Below, in pieces: positions 25,290 through 33,975 of a DNA stretch of 64,000 nucleotides. The translations under genes were made by a program, and so were the position numbers. Within the stretch, counting starts at the first letter, position 1, and every line of letters begins with the position of its first letter. This stretch comes from Spirosoma sp. Lineage in GTDB: Bacteria; Bacteroidota; Bacteroidia; Cytophagales; Spirosomataceae. The notes beneath the pieces are model-generated. The model made no database searches, was not told the origin of the DNA, and saw nothing but the letters and a program-made list of their open reading frames with translations. The stretch lies in the NCBI RefSeq assembly GCF_026391055.1, contig NZ_JAPLET010000014.1, positions 1 through 64,000 on the forward strand. The letters run 5' to 3'.

Positions 25290-26440
25290 TTATTTTACAA
25301 CGAGAATATCCTTCCACCGGGTAGTGTAGCAGGGTGAACGAAAGTTTTGCTTCATAAGCCAAGCCGATTCCGTAAAGCCCTGGCTGGCCAATCTGACCCG
25401 CCCACGTCCATACCGATGATTGATGCGGTCAACGGCTGAATAAACCCGTTTCCAGCGCTCATCGGATTCAACCTCAAAGACGTTGAATTGCCGATGATCC
25501 CAATCCACCAGATCCGTCAGGATAATACCCATTTTCTGGAAAGTGTAGCCCTCCCGGTATATAGACTCTAAAGCGGCCAGCCCGTATCGGATCAGTTCAG
25601 CGTCGCTACAACTGTGATGAGGTAACCTTACCGTGCGACTGTTGGAGTACTGTCGGTCATTGGTACGGAAATAATTTGTGTGTAGAAACACGGTAATGTA
25701 TCCGGCTGCCGATGACTGGTTTCGCAGTTTAACGGCCGCTCTGGAGAGATACGTAGTAACTGCCTCACGAAGCGGCTCCAGGCCGCTCACCGGCGTGCCA
25801 AAGCTGGGAGCCGTGCAAATAGATTTCTTTCTAGCGGGCTCTATCTCCAGCGCTTTACAAGACTGGCCCCGTAATTCATACACCAGCCGAAGCCCGGTCA
25901 CCGTCAGAAACTGCCTGATCCAGTCGTCCGGCAGGTTGCGCAGCTGAGCCGCCGTCTGGATACCGTTCGCTAAAAGCATCCGTTCGTATCGATCCCCAAT
26001 GCCCCATAAGTCTCCTACCCCAAACTCATTCAATGCCTCACTGATCTTGGACGGGGTATCCAGCACACATATACCCTTATGTTCAGGACGTTTTTTGGCA
26101 AACCACGTGGCTACCTTGCAGAGTGTTTTGGTGGGCGTAATGCCGATATTTATGGGTATGCGGCTGCTGCGGTACGTCGTGGACTGGATCGTCTGGGCTA
26201 GTTCCCCTAAATCAGGATAGATAGCCTCATAACCCGCCAGATCGAAGAAGCCCTCATCAATTGAATACACCTCCACGCGTTCGATGAACCGGCCAACGAT
26301 GGCAAAAATTCGTCTCGACATATCTCCGTACAGCGGGTACGTGCTTGAGAAGATGTGGATACCCTGCTGACGAACCAGCTCCTTAATCTTGAAGAAAGGA
26401 GTTCCACTAGCTGTTTGGCAATCACATTTTGCGCAACCAC
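25290..26440 (-). pseudogene. umuC: umuC 3' exon, frameshifted (Y-family DNA polymerase)
   Basis: The bulk of an UmuC-type lesion-bypass polymerase. It has STYPLYGDMSRRIF, the catalytic YSIDEGFFDL segment, GITPTKTLCKVA, the helix-hairpin-helix region GVGDLWGIGDR and the little-finger domain. Joined to the 5' exon at 28795-28902, it begins VVAQNVIAKQL, which aligns with UmuC residues after NNDG. The sequence then jumps to GTPFFKIKELV in another frame: about four codons less two bases are missing near 26406, a deletion of about 10 nt. Even after intron splicing the frame would end near 26207. An internal ATG at 26321 could only give a domain without the first catalytic Asp. Confidence 0.8.
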
Positions 26441-26444
26441 GTTA

Positions 26445-26482
26445 TGGTCAGCCGGGGGATCGCTCCCCCGACTGCCAGTTCA
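26445..26482 (-). ncRNA. Group II intron domain VI
   Basis: After domain V, the CAGTCGGGGG and CCCCCGGCTG arms form a hairpin around AGCGAT, followed by ACCATAAC at the intron 3' end. The branch-point A should be in this element; I did not assign it to one base. Confidence 0.6.
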
Positions 26483-26516
26483 GAACCGTGCATGAGACTT
26501 TCACCTCACACGGCTC
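26483..26516 (-). ncRNA. Group II intron domain V
   Basis: A 34-nt hairpin beginning GAGCCGTGTGAGG, with the GAAA loop region and closing with CACGGTTC. This is the catalytic domain V pattern. The maturase stop codon (26506-26508) lies within it, so coding sequence and ribozyme core overlap by 11 nt. Confidence 0.85.
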
Positions 26517-28260
26517 CTCGTTGTGTACCGCTACCGCGAGCCTCCATACTACCATCACGCGCCGTTTTCTGATGATGACAATGACGATGAAGCAACTGAC
26601 AGTTCGCCAACTCTTTACCCCCACCCCGTACTTTAGGTAGCTGGTGGTCTTCTTCCAATAAGTCAGTCACCGTAAACGGCAGACCACAGTGGCCACAACG
26701 TCCCCTTTGCCTCTTTAGCAATAGACATTGACGTCGTGATAGACCGCTGTGATGACTTAGCCGTTTACCCCAATACACCCAATCCCCATCGAACGGACTA
26801 CGAGTGCCCAAGACTTTTACGTGGCGTACAATCGCTGTGTAACTGTGGTAACGTAGCTTAACTCCTTGTGGGGTGTCAAACTTCCAGCTACCCTGTTCCA
26901 GCCGCCAGTATTTGCGTACGACACGTTGGCGGTGTTTGTCTCCATGCCGACGTAACGCCCAGCGACGAAGACTGTTGTACAACAAAAAGTCCATCCGCGA
27001 AAAGGCATCTTTGGCCACCACCCCAGCATAGTACGCGCACCAGCCTCGAATAATGGGATTCAGTTCCCGAATCAGGGCTTCCTGTGGTGAGGAACACTGC
27101 CGACGGACCACTTCCCGAAGGCGTTGCCAATGACGGGCCTGGGCCGTTTTTGAGGGCTTGATGATCGTCTTAAAGCCTAGTGGATGTCCCCGCTGATCCT
27201 TACCCGTGTGTAGACGACCCACCTTGAACTGCCGAACGGTCATACCTAAGAAGTCAAAGCCAGCATCGGGTTGATCCCCTGAGTGAAGCGTATGAACCAG
27301 CCGAGTTTTACTAGGCTTCATCGCTAGCCCCCAGCCGGATAACCACTCCGTCAGCATGGACTGACACTGGTCGAGTACCACCTTGTCTTCATGGATAACC
27401 ACGAAGTCGTCGGCGTACCGAATCAGTGTAATCTTAGGACTGAGCCGAGACGGACTAATGCGGCGTTGGCGAAACTGCTGCTGCACATACTGCTCCATCC
27501 CATGCAGCGCAATGTTGGCCAACAGCGGAGAGATAACACCTCCCTGCGGAGTACCCGCTTGGGTAGGCGAGAAAATCTCTCCTTCCAGCACGCCCGCTTT
27601 CAACCAGCCTTTCAGCACTCGTCGAAACACGGGAATCGTATCCACTTTGGTCAGTAAGCGTTGGTGGTCAATCCGGTCAAAACACTTCTCGATGTCGGCA
27701 TCCAACACCCATTTAGCCCGTTGGTTAATGCAATTGTAGATGGCACTAATCGCATCATGCGCCGAGCGTCCAGGCCGGAAGCCGTAGCTATTGGGTTCGA
27801 ACCGTGCTTCCCATTCAGGCTCCAGTACCAGCTTAAGGAGGGCTTGCAGAGCCCGATCCTGCATAACAGGTATCCCTAACGGTCTTTTCTCGGTTGAACC
27901 GGGTTTGGGTATCCAAACCCGACGAAGGGGTTTGGCCCGTTGGCTCAGATGAAGTGCTTTACTGAGACGCAGGCGTTGTTTGGCGGTTAGTGACTTCACC
28001 CCATCTATGCCTGCGGTTTGTTTGCCTTGATTGTCCTGGGTGACTTTTCGCACCGCCAGTAAGCGGGCGCAACGTGACTTACTAAGAAGTTTTTGGAGTT
28101 GGCGTACTTGTCGGGTGTCTCCCCGCAAGGTGGCCTGATAAATTCGCTTTTGCAGTCTGAAGACCATCCGCTGGATGCGTTTCCAGGGTAAGCTCTTCCA
28201 TTCATCCATCGGTTTTGGAACCGTGTCCATCGTCTTGACTGTGACTAACTCATCTATCAA
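26506..28260 (-). CDS. ltrA: Group II intron reverse transcriptase/maturase with HNH domain
   Basis: 584 residues. The reverse-transcriptase part includes KRPLGIPVMQDRALQ, YGFRPGRSAHDAI, GTPQGGVISPLLANI and the catalytic IRYADDFVV. The maturase X domain holds LNPIIRGWCAYYAG. The C-terminal part has CGHCGLPF, DHQLP and a CHHQKT end, an HNH endonuclease with Cys pairs. All motifs look intact, so the intron may be mobile. Met codons at 28260 and 28230 are both possible starts. Confidence 0.92.
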   Translation of the reverse strand: MIDELVTVKTMDTVPKPMDEWKSLPWKRIQRMVFRLQKRIYQATLRGDTRQVRQLQKLLSKSRCARLLAVRKVTQDNQGKQTAGIDGVKSLTAKQRLRLSKALHLSQRAKPLRRVWIPKPGSTEKRPLGIPVMQDRALQALLKLVLEPEWEARFEPNSYGFRPGRSAHDAISAIYNCINQRAKWVLDADIEKCFDRIDHQRLLTKVDTIPVFRRVLKGWLKAGVLEGEIFSPTQAGTPQGGVISPLLANIALHGMEQYVQQQFRQRRISPSRLSPKITLIRYADDFVVIHEDKVVLDQCQSMLTEWLSGWGLAMKPSKTRLVHTLHSGDQPDAGFDFLGMTVRQFKVGRLHTGKDQRGHPLGFKTIIKPSKTAQARHWQRLREVVRRQCSSPQEALIRELNPIIRGWCAYYAGVVAKDAFSRMDFLLYNSLRRWALRRHGDKHRQRVVRKYWRLEQGSWKFDTPQGVKLRYHSYTAIVRHVKVLGTRSPFDGDWVYWGKRLSHHSGLSRRQCLLLKRQRGRCGHCGLPFTVTDLLEEDHQLPKVRGGGKELANCQLLHRHCHHQKTARDGSMEARGSGTQRGAV

Positions 28261-28794
28261 TACATAACGGGAGCAAGTGGGCGTATCCGACCGGCTTTCC
28301 CGGTGGCCTTTGCTTTTTGCTCCATCCTGCCCCGGTTTGGTTTATAGCTGGCTGCCCACTGCCGAAGCAGAACCAGATCGGGGTTACCTTGTTCCAATGG
28401 TCAGTTTTACGAAAGGGTAGCGTCCCACTAGTTTCACCGGGTTGTCCTGTGAATGAGCGACGAGGGCCGGTCAAACAATGCCGTCGTCCGACAACCAATC
28501 CCTTTTTTGGGCAAGCCTATTATCCTGGGTAGGCTTGTTCAACGTAACGATGATTGGTGGATTCAGTTTTCTTACGCCTACTTTCACACTTGCAGGGATG
28601 ACCGGCCAGACTCCGGCGAACCCGCTTTCTTCCCCGCTTCACCGACTTGGCTTGCCAGTTCAAGGCAGTGGGGGAAGTGTTTTCGCCCGCTCATCAAGGC
28701 GGTCGAGAATCACACTCGACACCAGACCATTAGTTATCGTTCAACCGGAGCCAAACGACACCCGTTTAGTGAGTTCACGGGTAACAAGTCGCAC

Positions 28795-28902
28795 GTTGCC
28801 GTCGTTGTTCGATAAAACAATAACGGGCTGTCGGCGGAGCGCGTGCTGGAAAGAAATGTGACAACTGGCGTAAAACGACAAGGCGTCAAAATGAGCGTAC
28901 AT
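28795..28902 (-). pseudogene. umuC: umuC 5' exon
   Basis: 36 codons from ATG (28902-28900) to the intron junction. The product starts MYAHFDALSFYASC and ends PVIVLSNNDGN, the N-terminus of UmuC with the first catalytic Asp at D6. The usual Glu after YASC is His here. The start is 11 bp after the umuD stop. The exon is too short to appear as an independent gene and is recognisable only by joining it to 26440. Confidence 0.82.
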
Positions 28903-28913
28903 ACTCGAAAAGG

Positions 28914-29399
28914 TTAGGGCAGGATCGATGGTTTAAAAAATACCCAGACAACGGTTCCAAACACAAAGGAGTCCTCCCCTGGGTCACCTGGGTGCATATA
29001 GATTGGCTCGTAGCTTGGATTGTCTGCTTTCAGAAGCAACATCTCCCCTACCCGCTTCATGCGCCTGACAACGTATCCGTCATTCACAAACGCCACAATA
29101 ACCTGGCCATCGACAGGCTCTATCAGACAATCAACCACCAGAATATCGCCGTCATCAATCCTGGAATTGAGTCGAGCATGCGGATTGACCATACTGTTTC
29201 CTTCGACTCGAACAAAATAGGTATCGTCGGGATGGACGATACACAACTCATTCAAATCCAAGACGTTTTCCAAATAATCGGTCGCCGGGGAGGGAAACCC
29301 ACAATGGACGCGTGAAAGAAACAACGGTACCCTCAACCGACTTTTTATGCCAGCTTTTCTAATTGTAAAACGGGTTCGGACCCTTGTTTTCATAGGCAT
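28914..29399 (-). CDS. umuD: UmuD-like S24 protein with catalytic Lys replaced by Arg
   Basis: 161 residues. The HCGFPSPATDY segment (C33-G34) is the self-cleavage site of UmuD. EGNSM places the nucleophile at S69. Counting from the DGD motif (83-85), the position of the UmuD catalytic lysine is R112 (VVRRMKR), codon AGG. A K-to-R change should block Ser/Lys autoproteolysis, so UmuD' may not form. It heads the operon with the broken umuC. A partial polymerase-regulatory role without cleavage is possible. Confidence 0.82.
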   Translation of the reverse strand: MPMKTRVRTRFTIRKAGIKSRLRVPLFLSRVHCGFPSPATDYLENVLDLNELCIVHPDDTYFVRVEGNSMVNPHARLNSRIDDGDILVVDCLIEPVDGQVIVAFVNDGYVVRRMKRVGEMLLLKADNPSYEPIYMHPGDPGEDSFVFGTVVWVFFKPSILP

Positions 29400-29502
29400 C
29401 TAATACAAGTAAAATATAATTTCGGGGGCTATTATATGTTTACTGTATTATAAATCCTAATATTTTCAGGTTTTTACGTAAATTAGAGCTCAAAATTCGG
29501 TC

Positions 29503-29763
29503 ATGACCCTTTATGAGTTCAATCTGCTTTCCCATGAAAAGCAGCTGGCAAGTGCCTTCGAAGACGGCAGTTTTTTAGTAACCAGACGAGTCGGCATATC
29601 GTATTTATGTCTGTATGCCCTGGAAACTTTCTACGTTGAGATCCGCTATAGTCAGGATCTCAATCAGATCACAGCTTGCCGTTCGTTCCGCAGCAGCATT
29701 GCTTTAGAGCCCTATCTTGAGCAAATCGATTTAGATTTTTACCCGATGTCAAATAATTCGTAA
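29503..29763 (+). CDS. Small conserved Bacteroidetes protein
   Basis: 86 residues, starting MTLYEFNLLSHEKQ and including LYALETFYVEIRY and LEPYLEQIDLDF. The pattern is one I associate with small uncharacterised proteins widespread on Bacteroidetes plasmids. No catalytic motif. It is divergent from umuD and may be followed by the 29823 gene. Confidence 0.6.
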   Translation: MTLYEFNLLSHEKQLASAFEDGSFLVTRRVGISYLCLYALETFYVEIRYSQDLNQITACRSFRSSIALEPYLEQIDLDFYPMSNNS

Positions 29764-29822
29764 TCCCTTCATCCGTCGTGCGGGGGTGGGTTGGTTACGG
29801 CCGGTTTTCCATAACGTGTTCA

Positions 29823-29987
29823 ATGACCAAAAAGAAATTGCTCAAACCTGCTCAGCCCGAACTGGATCGGCAATTACGGGAATTTGAGGCAGCTTTATAC
29901 TGGATGACCGGGCGTTGGTATAGACCGGCTGAACAGGTAGTATTCGCTCAAACTAGCTCTTTAAGCGGACCTGTTCGCCTCATGTGA
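29823..29987 (+). CDS. Small hypothetical protein
   Basis: 54 residues from ATG 29823: a basic start (MTKKKLLKP) then LDRQLREFEAALYWMTGRWYR, a probable amphipathic helix. 59 bp after the preceding gene. The frame is open further upstream, but the basic start at the ATG is more credible. Function unknown. Confidence 0.4.
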   Translation: MTKKKLLKPAQPELDRQLREFEAALYWMTGRWYRPAEQVVFAQTSSLSGPVRLM

Positions 29988-30128
29988 GTCATCCCTTCAA
30001 TCATGAGACATAGGTTAAATACGTTCATCCAGAGCACTGTAACCTATTGTAATGTCCAAAATTTTGGACATTTATAGCTTCTCAGTAAAAAATAGATCTT
30101 CTAATTAAACTACACCTGGCACTCATTT

Positions 30129-31214
30129 ATGGCGCAGGAACAGGCCCAATTTCGTAAAATTATCCACGTCGATATGGACGCCTTTTACGCATCGGTTGAG
30201 CAGCGTGACAACCCTGACTTACGCGGAAAGCCTGTGGCCGTTGGCGGCTCCCGTCAGCGGGGTGTTGTCGCGGCAGCCAGCTATGAAGCCCGAACCTATG
30301 GCGTACGTTCGGCAATGGCCTCGTCGATCGCAATCCGGAAGTGCCCTGACCTACTATTTGTCAAGCCGCGATTTGAGGTATATAAAGCGGTATCGGCTCA
30401 GATTCGGACTGTGTTTGCTCAGTATACGGATTTGATTGAACCGCTCTCACTCGATGAAGCGTATCTAGATGTAACGGCTAGCCTACCCGATGGGTGCACG
30501 GCGACACAATTGGCGCAAACCATCAAGGAGCAGATTAAAGCGCAAACCCAGTTAACGGCATCAGCGGGGGTTTCTTATAATAAGTTCTTAGCTAAATTAG
30601 CCTCGGACTATCGAAAACCGGATGGACTATTTGTCATCAAACCACACCAGGGCCTGGCATTTGTCGAAAAACTACTGGTTGGCCAGTTTCACGGTATCGG
30701 CCGCGTAACGGCCGAAAAAATGAATCAGCTGGGCATCTTTACGGGAATGGATTTACGGGCGCAGAGCGAAAAATTCTTAAGCGAGCATTTTGGCAAAGCA
30801 GGTGCTTACTTTTATTCCATAGCGCGTGCTATTGATCAGCGGCCGGTTACGCCCAATCGGGAACGGAAGTCAATGGGCGCAGAAACAACGTTTGAGCAGG
30901 ATTTGGCCGATTATGCAGTTATAGCGGATCAGTTAAGCCCACTAGTCATACGAGTGTGGGCTTATTGTGAACGCACGGGTATGTTAGGCAGAACGGTCAC
31001 GTTAAAAGTCAAGTACGCGGATTTTCAGCAGATTACCCGAAGTCGGACAAAGCTCACGGCCATAACTAATTTATCCCAGCTACAACAACTGAGTATGGAC
31101 TTGTTATCGGGAATCCAGGACTTAACAAAAGGGGTACGACTGGTGGGCATCAGTCTGTCCAGCTTTCAAACGATTCAGGCCTTACCCAGCGGTCAATTAA
31201 TGTTAGATTTGTAG
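30129..31214 (+). CDS. dinB: DNA polymerase IV (Y-family, DinB)
   Basis: 361 residues, intact. IIHVDMDAFYASVEQRD carries the first catalytic Asp, and EPLSLDEAYLDVT the Asp-Glu pair. SAGVSYNKFLAKLASDYRKP and the HGIGRVTAEKMNQLGI helix-hairpin-helix are as in Pol IV, and the little-finger domain is present to the end. It performs error-prone lesion bypass. No obvious operon partner. It is the only complete Y-family polymerase in the window, next to the decayed umuDC. Confidence 0.93.
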   Translation: MAQEQAQFRKIIHVDMDAFYASVEQRDNPDLRGKPVAVGGSRQRGVVAAASYEARTYGVRSAMASSIAIRKCPDLLFVKPRFEVYKAVSAQIRTVFAQYTDLIEPLSLDEAYLDVTASLPDGCTATQLAQTIKEQIKAQTQLTASAGVSYNKFLAKLASDYRKPDGLFVIKPHQGLAFVEKLLVGQFHGIGRVTAEKMNQLGIFTGMDLRAQSEKFLSEHFGKAGAYFYSIARAIDQRPVTPNRERKSMGAETTFEQDLADYAVIADQLSPLVIRVWAYCERTGMLGRTVTLKVKYADFQQITRSRTKLTAITNLSQLQQLSMDLLSGIQDLTKGVRLVGISLSSFQTIQALPSGQLMLDL

Positions 31215-31452
31215 CGCTACATTACTTTGGTTAAACGACGCCATAAACACACATAAGAGGTATGTCAGGGACAGGTGTTTTAGGTACTAACTTCACTAAT
31301 TCGGCGTAAGCCCAATTGCTATTAATAACAGGGTAAAAAGCTGTTAAACAAAGGTTTACTTGGTTTACTTTTAAGTACATTGGCCCATCAACGTAGTGTA
31401 TCTTGTTGTTGTAAAAAGCTTATCTGGTAGGTATTTACAACGACAGCCGATT

Positions 31453-32079
31453 ATGAATTACCGAGCCATTCCCCGAATTGCTAACTCGGACTTGACCGAG
31501 TTTAAAAACAAACTTCTATTCGGACGTAAGCCGATCCCAATCTTTAGCCAGGCACTTGCATTCGGGACACTTTTTCATGACCACTTATTACTAACTCCTG
31601 ATGTCGAACCCGCTGGTAAGGGGGCTACGGCTATAAAACGGATGCTAGAGGTGATGCGAAACGACACTGATTTTTCTGAACTGCTCAAAAAGGGTATCTG
31701 TGAGCAGGCGCACTTTTGGGAGGATGAACGAACAAAACTTCTCTGCAAAGCGCGAATTGACTTACGCGTTCCGGCAGAAAGCCTGATCATTGACGTTAAA
31801 ACGACGTCGGCTACAAGCTACACAGAATTTTTAACCGTTTGTCAAACGTATGATTACGACCGCCAAGCCGCTTTCTATCTAGATGGTTGCCAACAGGGTG
31901 GACAAGGCGTTACCAAGTATCAGATACTGGGAGTTCAAAAACAGAAGCCCCATCAATTGTTTAGGCTGGAACACGTAATCGACGATTCATTTATTAATTA
32001 TGGTCGCCGTAAATACCAGTCATTATTGCGGTCTTGGAAACAGCAGCCTTATCAGCCAACATCCTGGCAAATCGAGTAA
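31453..32079 (+). CDS. RecE/RecB-like PD-(D/E)XK exonuclease domain protein
   Basis: 208 residues. ALAFGTLFHDHLL is motif I of the RecB/RecE fold. CKARIDLRV and LIIDVKTTS supply the D and D-x-K catalytic strand, and QAAFYLDG is the following helix. The pattern fits the PDDEXK-like family near phage RecE (DUF3799). It presumably degrades or processes double-stranded DNA. The ATG at 31453 is preferred over an upstream non-ATG extension. No recombinase (RecT) is next to it. Confidence 0.75.
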   Translation: MNYRAIPRIANSDLTEFKNKLLFGRKPIPIFSQALAFGTLFHDHLLLTPDVEPAGKGATAIKRMLEVMRNDTDFSELLKKGICEQAHFWEDERTKLLCKARIDLRVPAESLIIDVKTTSATSYTEFLTVCQTYDYDRQAAFYLDGCQQGGQGVTKYQILGVQKQKPHQLFRLEHVIDDSFINYGRRKYQSLLRSWKQQPYQPTSWQIE

Positions 32080-32143
32080 AAATAGCAGCTCAAGCCGCCA
32101 GCAAAATTCCAATTCAAAAAAACGCATAAACAGACAAACGTAA

Positions 32144-32584
32144 ATGCCTATCCGTGTACAGCGTAAACGAACGAAAGGATACCGGTTACCACCAAACACA
32201 ATCAGTGTCTGTCGGCCCGGCCGGTTTGGTAATCCGTTCCGACTAACCGACGTTTATGAGCTAGCCGAGCAGCAAGGCGCTAAAGCAGGAATCGTTGACC
32301 CGGAACAAATTCGCCAACTAGCCCAGCAGCTGGTCGTTGACCGGTTCGCTCAGCTCCTGGCTGATCCCTATGGTATACCGAGCGATGAGTCTTTTGTTAG
32401 CGAAGCCATTCGCCAGCGGTTTGTTTGGATGCGTGGTAACCTGGGATTACTGAAAGGAAAAAATTTAGCCTGCTTTTGCGCCCTTTTATCAAAGGAAGGG
32501 AAGCCTAACCCCTGTCATGCTGATACACTTCTGCTTTATTCGAATGATGAAAGTTTACCTCACCTTGGACTTAAGTTGGAATGA
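32144..32584 (+). CDS. DUF4326 domain protein
   Basis: 146 residues. The signature is SVCRPGRFGNPFRL at the N-terminus and LKGKNLACFCALLSKEG plus NPCHADTLL at the C-terminus. DUF4326 proteins are small, found in phages and plasmids, with conserved Cys/His residues suggesting metal binding. Function not established. 64 bp after the exonuclease gene. Confidence 0.82.
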   Translation: MPIRVQRKRTKGYRLPPNTISVCRPGRFGNPFRLTDVYELAEQQGAKAGIVDPEQIRQLAQQLVVDRFAQLLADPYGIPSDESFVSEAIRQRFVWMRGNLGLLKGKNLACFCALLSKEGKPNPCHADTLLLYSNDESLPHLGLKLE

Positions 32585-32607
32585 TGCCGTGTCGATTAAT
32601 GTGTGAA

Positions 32608-33072
32608 CTAGCTAAGCCAAGGGCCTTCGTCAGTGGACAGGATATGCCGGCGCATTTGGTAGTAAATGCGTTGCCGACGAGTAAAGGAATGACTTAACAG
32701 TTCGATACCTTGCTGACTGGCCATCCGGTTGCGATCCAGCCGGCGTAAGGGGATATTTCCCTGGCCATACAAGGCGATAACTTCACCTGACTCATCAACC
32801 AAATCTTCCCACAAGAAGGTGGCGTAAAACTCGCTTTCAATTAGGCCATCGATCCACCGCTGCACCTGCTCATGCGAAACCCCACTTCGGTGATTCAACT
32901 GCCGGATCACATCCTGATCAACCTGAAGCCGATGTTGTTGACGGCATACCTGCTGGTGCAACTGCACACGACGCTGCTGCTCACGGCGTAACCTACTCAG
33001 TAAAATTAAGGCTAGCACCGTAAGGACTGACACCAGTGCGATAAGACCAAGGCAGCAGAAGAAAAGAGTCAT
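32608..33072 (-). CDS. Membrane-anchored coiled-coil protein
   Basis: 154 residues from the ATG at 33072. A membrane helix (LGLIALVSVLTVLALILLS) is followed by a basic, Gln-rich coiled coil (RLRREQQRRVQLHQQ) and a soluble C-terminal part. A longer frame starting at 33225 would run through a plus-strand promoter module and is not preferred. Function unknown. Confidence 0.55.
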   Translation of the reverse strand: MTLFFCCLGLIALVSVLTVLALILLSRLRREQQRRVQLHQQVCRQQHRLQVDQDVIRQLNHRSGVSHEQVQRWIDGLIESEFYATFLWEDLVDESGEVIALYGQGNIPLRRLDRNRMASQQGIELLSHSFTRRQRIYYQMRRHILSTDEGPWLS

Positions 33073-33170
33073 GAGCGTAAAATCTGATCCATACAGATCG
33101 CTAAAAGCGATTGACTGATTAAAATAAAGGATAAAAGTTGACTTGTAAAAAAGACGGCGTAAACGCCGGT

Positions 33171-33253
33171 ATAACAGGGGAAAGGGCGGCCCCGACGATA
33201 CGCGCAGCAAGTACGTTTTGGTCATTGCTCCCCCTGAAGAGCTGTATCTTTAG
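33171..33253 (+). promoter_or_regulatory. Promoter module 1 (ATAACAGGGG element plus -7 box)
   Basis: ATAACAGGGGAAAGG (33171-33185) is followed 74 bp later (start to start) by TATCTTTAG (33245-33253). The 62-residue gene starts at 33288. Confidence 0.7.
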
Positions 33254-33287
33254 GAAAGAAGAAACAAGTGAACTGTCCCCGGATGCT

Positions 33288-33476
33288 ATGGCCAAGCAAA
33301 AAGAAAATCCCTTTGGATGTGAAGTTCGCATCAAGGGTCAAACCGAGCCATTCGCTAAGTTCAAATTCCAGTCAGACGCCAGACATTTCGCGGAATGGTC
33401 AAGAGAAGTGTACATGAATAATACCGAACTCTGGCAGGATGGAGAACTGATTCTTGAATTCAAAAAGCCAAGTTGA
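33288..33476 (+). CDS. Small hypothetical protein
   Basis: 62 residues: MAKQKENPFGCEVRIKG then FKFQSDARHFAEW and ILEFKKPS. Mostly beta strands and charged. The ATG at 33288 is chosen because the TATCTTTAG box lies just upstream. Function unknown. Confidence 0.55.
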   Translation: MAKQKENPFGCEVRIKGQTEPFAKFKFQSDARHFAEWSREVYMNNTELWQDGELILEFKKPS

Positions 33477-33588
33477 TTGGCGGACTTTAGAAAGAGCCGT
33501 CAGACAAGCTTATTAAGGGACGCCTTGCTCCTAAGCGCTCTTTAGTCGTGCGGTGGCTCGTTAACCTGTTTATTAATTCTTCCCCGTC

Positions 33589-33975
33589 ATGAATCATCGA
33601 CCCTTCTCATTGGCTCGACAGGTATGTTATTTGTCAGGCGAACAGAATTATACCTGGACCCATCTTTTATCGGGATACCGGGATCTTCGACGGGGCCCGC
33701 TTGCCCTAGTGGCTCAGTATTATCCCAGCTTTCTGCGGATACATAAACAATACGTTATCAATCCGGAATACCTGCTTCAGATACACCAGCAAACCCGCTC
33801 TCAGAAACGGCCTTTGTTTGACGTTGAGTTAGTGGGTGGCGTGCGTTTACCCATTGCCCAAAGCCGGGTTTACACGCTGTTACCCGTGTTACAAAGTATG
33901 CTGCAGCGGAATCAATCCCAGACCTCCGGTAGGTCATGCCGGATAACAAAGAAGGCAAACCAAATCCTTATATGA
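33589..33975 (+). CDS. LytTR-type DNA-binding protein
   Basis: 128 residues, essentially a lone LytTR domain. LSGEQNYTWTHL at the start and FLRIHKQYVINPEYL (the conserved family core), then VRLPIAQSRVYTLL. There is no receiver domain. Such proteins bind direct-repeat promoter sites as plasmid regulators. Its last four bases overlap the ATG of the PAPS-reductase-like gene (33972), so the two are coupled. It could be the regulator that reads the repeated intergenic modules, but this is speculation. Confidence 0.78.
   Translation: MNHRPFSLARQVCYLSGEQNYTWTHLLSGYRDLRRGPLALVAQYYPSFLRIHKQYVINPEYLLQIHQQTRSQKRPLFDVELVGGVRLPIAQSRVYTLLPVLQSMLQRNQSQTSGRSCRITKKANQILI

Larger units (their letters stand above)
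26441..28794 (-). mobile_element. Group II intron inserted in umuC
   Basis: The intron reads on the minus strand from GTGCGAC (28794-28788), a group II 5' end, to an end in AC at 26441. Removing it joins codons for NNDGN to VVAQ, matching UmuC without loss or gain. It carries a reverse transcriptase/maturase gene and a recognisable domain V. 28261-28794 is the 5' structural RNA (domains I-III). Confidence 0.88.

Noticed and set aside
26207..26440. Minus-strand frame at the start of the umuC 3' exon
   Set aside because: It is the out-of-frame reading produced by the deletion of about 10 nt; beyond the first 12 residues it has no UmuC similarity.
28453..28861. Plus-strand frames over the intron 5' region
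   Set aside because: They are antisense to the group II intron RNA domains and the umuC 5' exon and show no coding signal.
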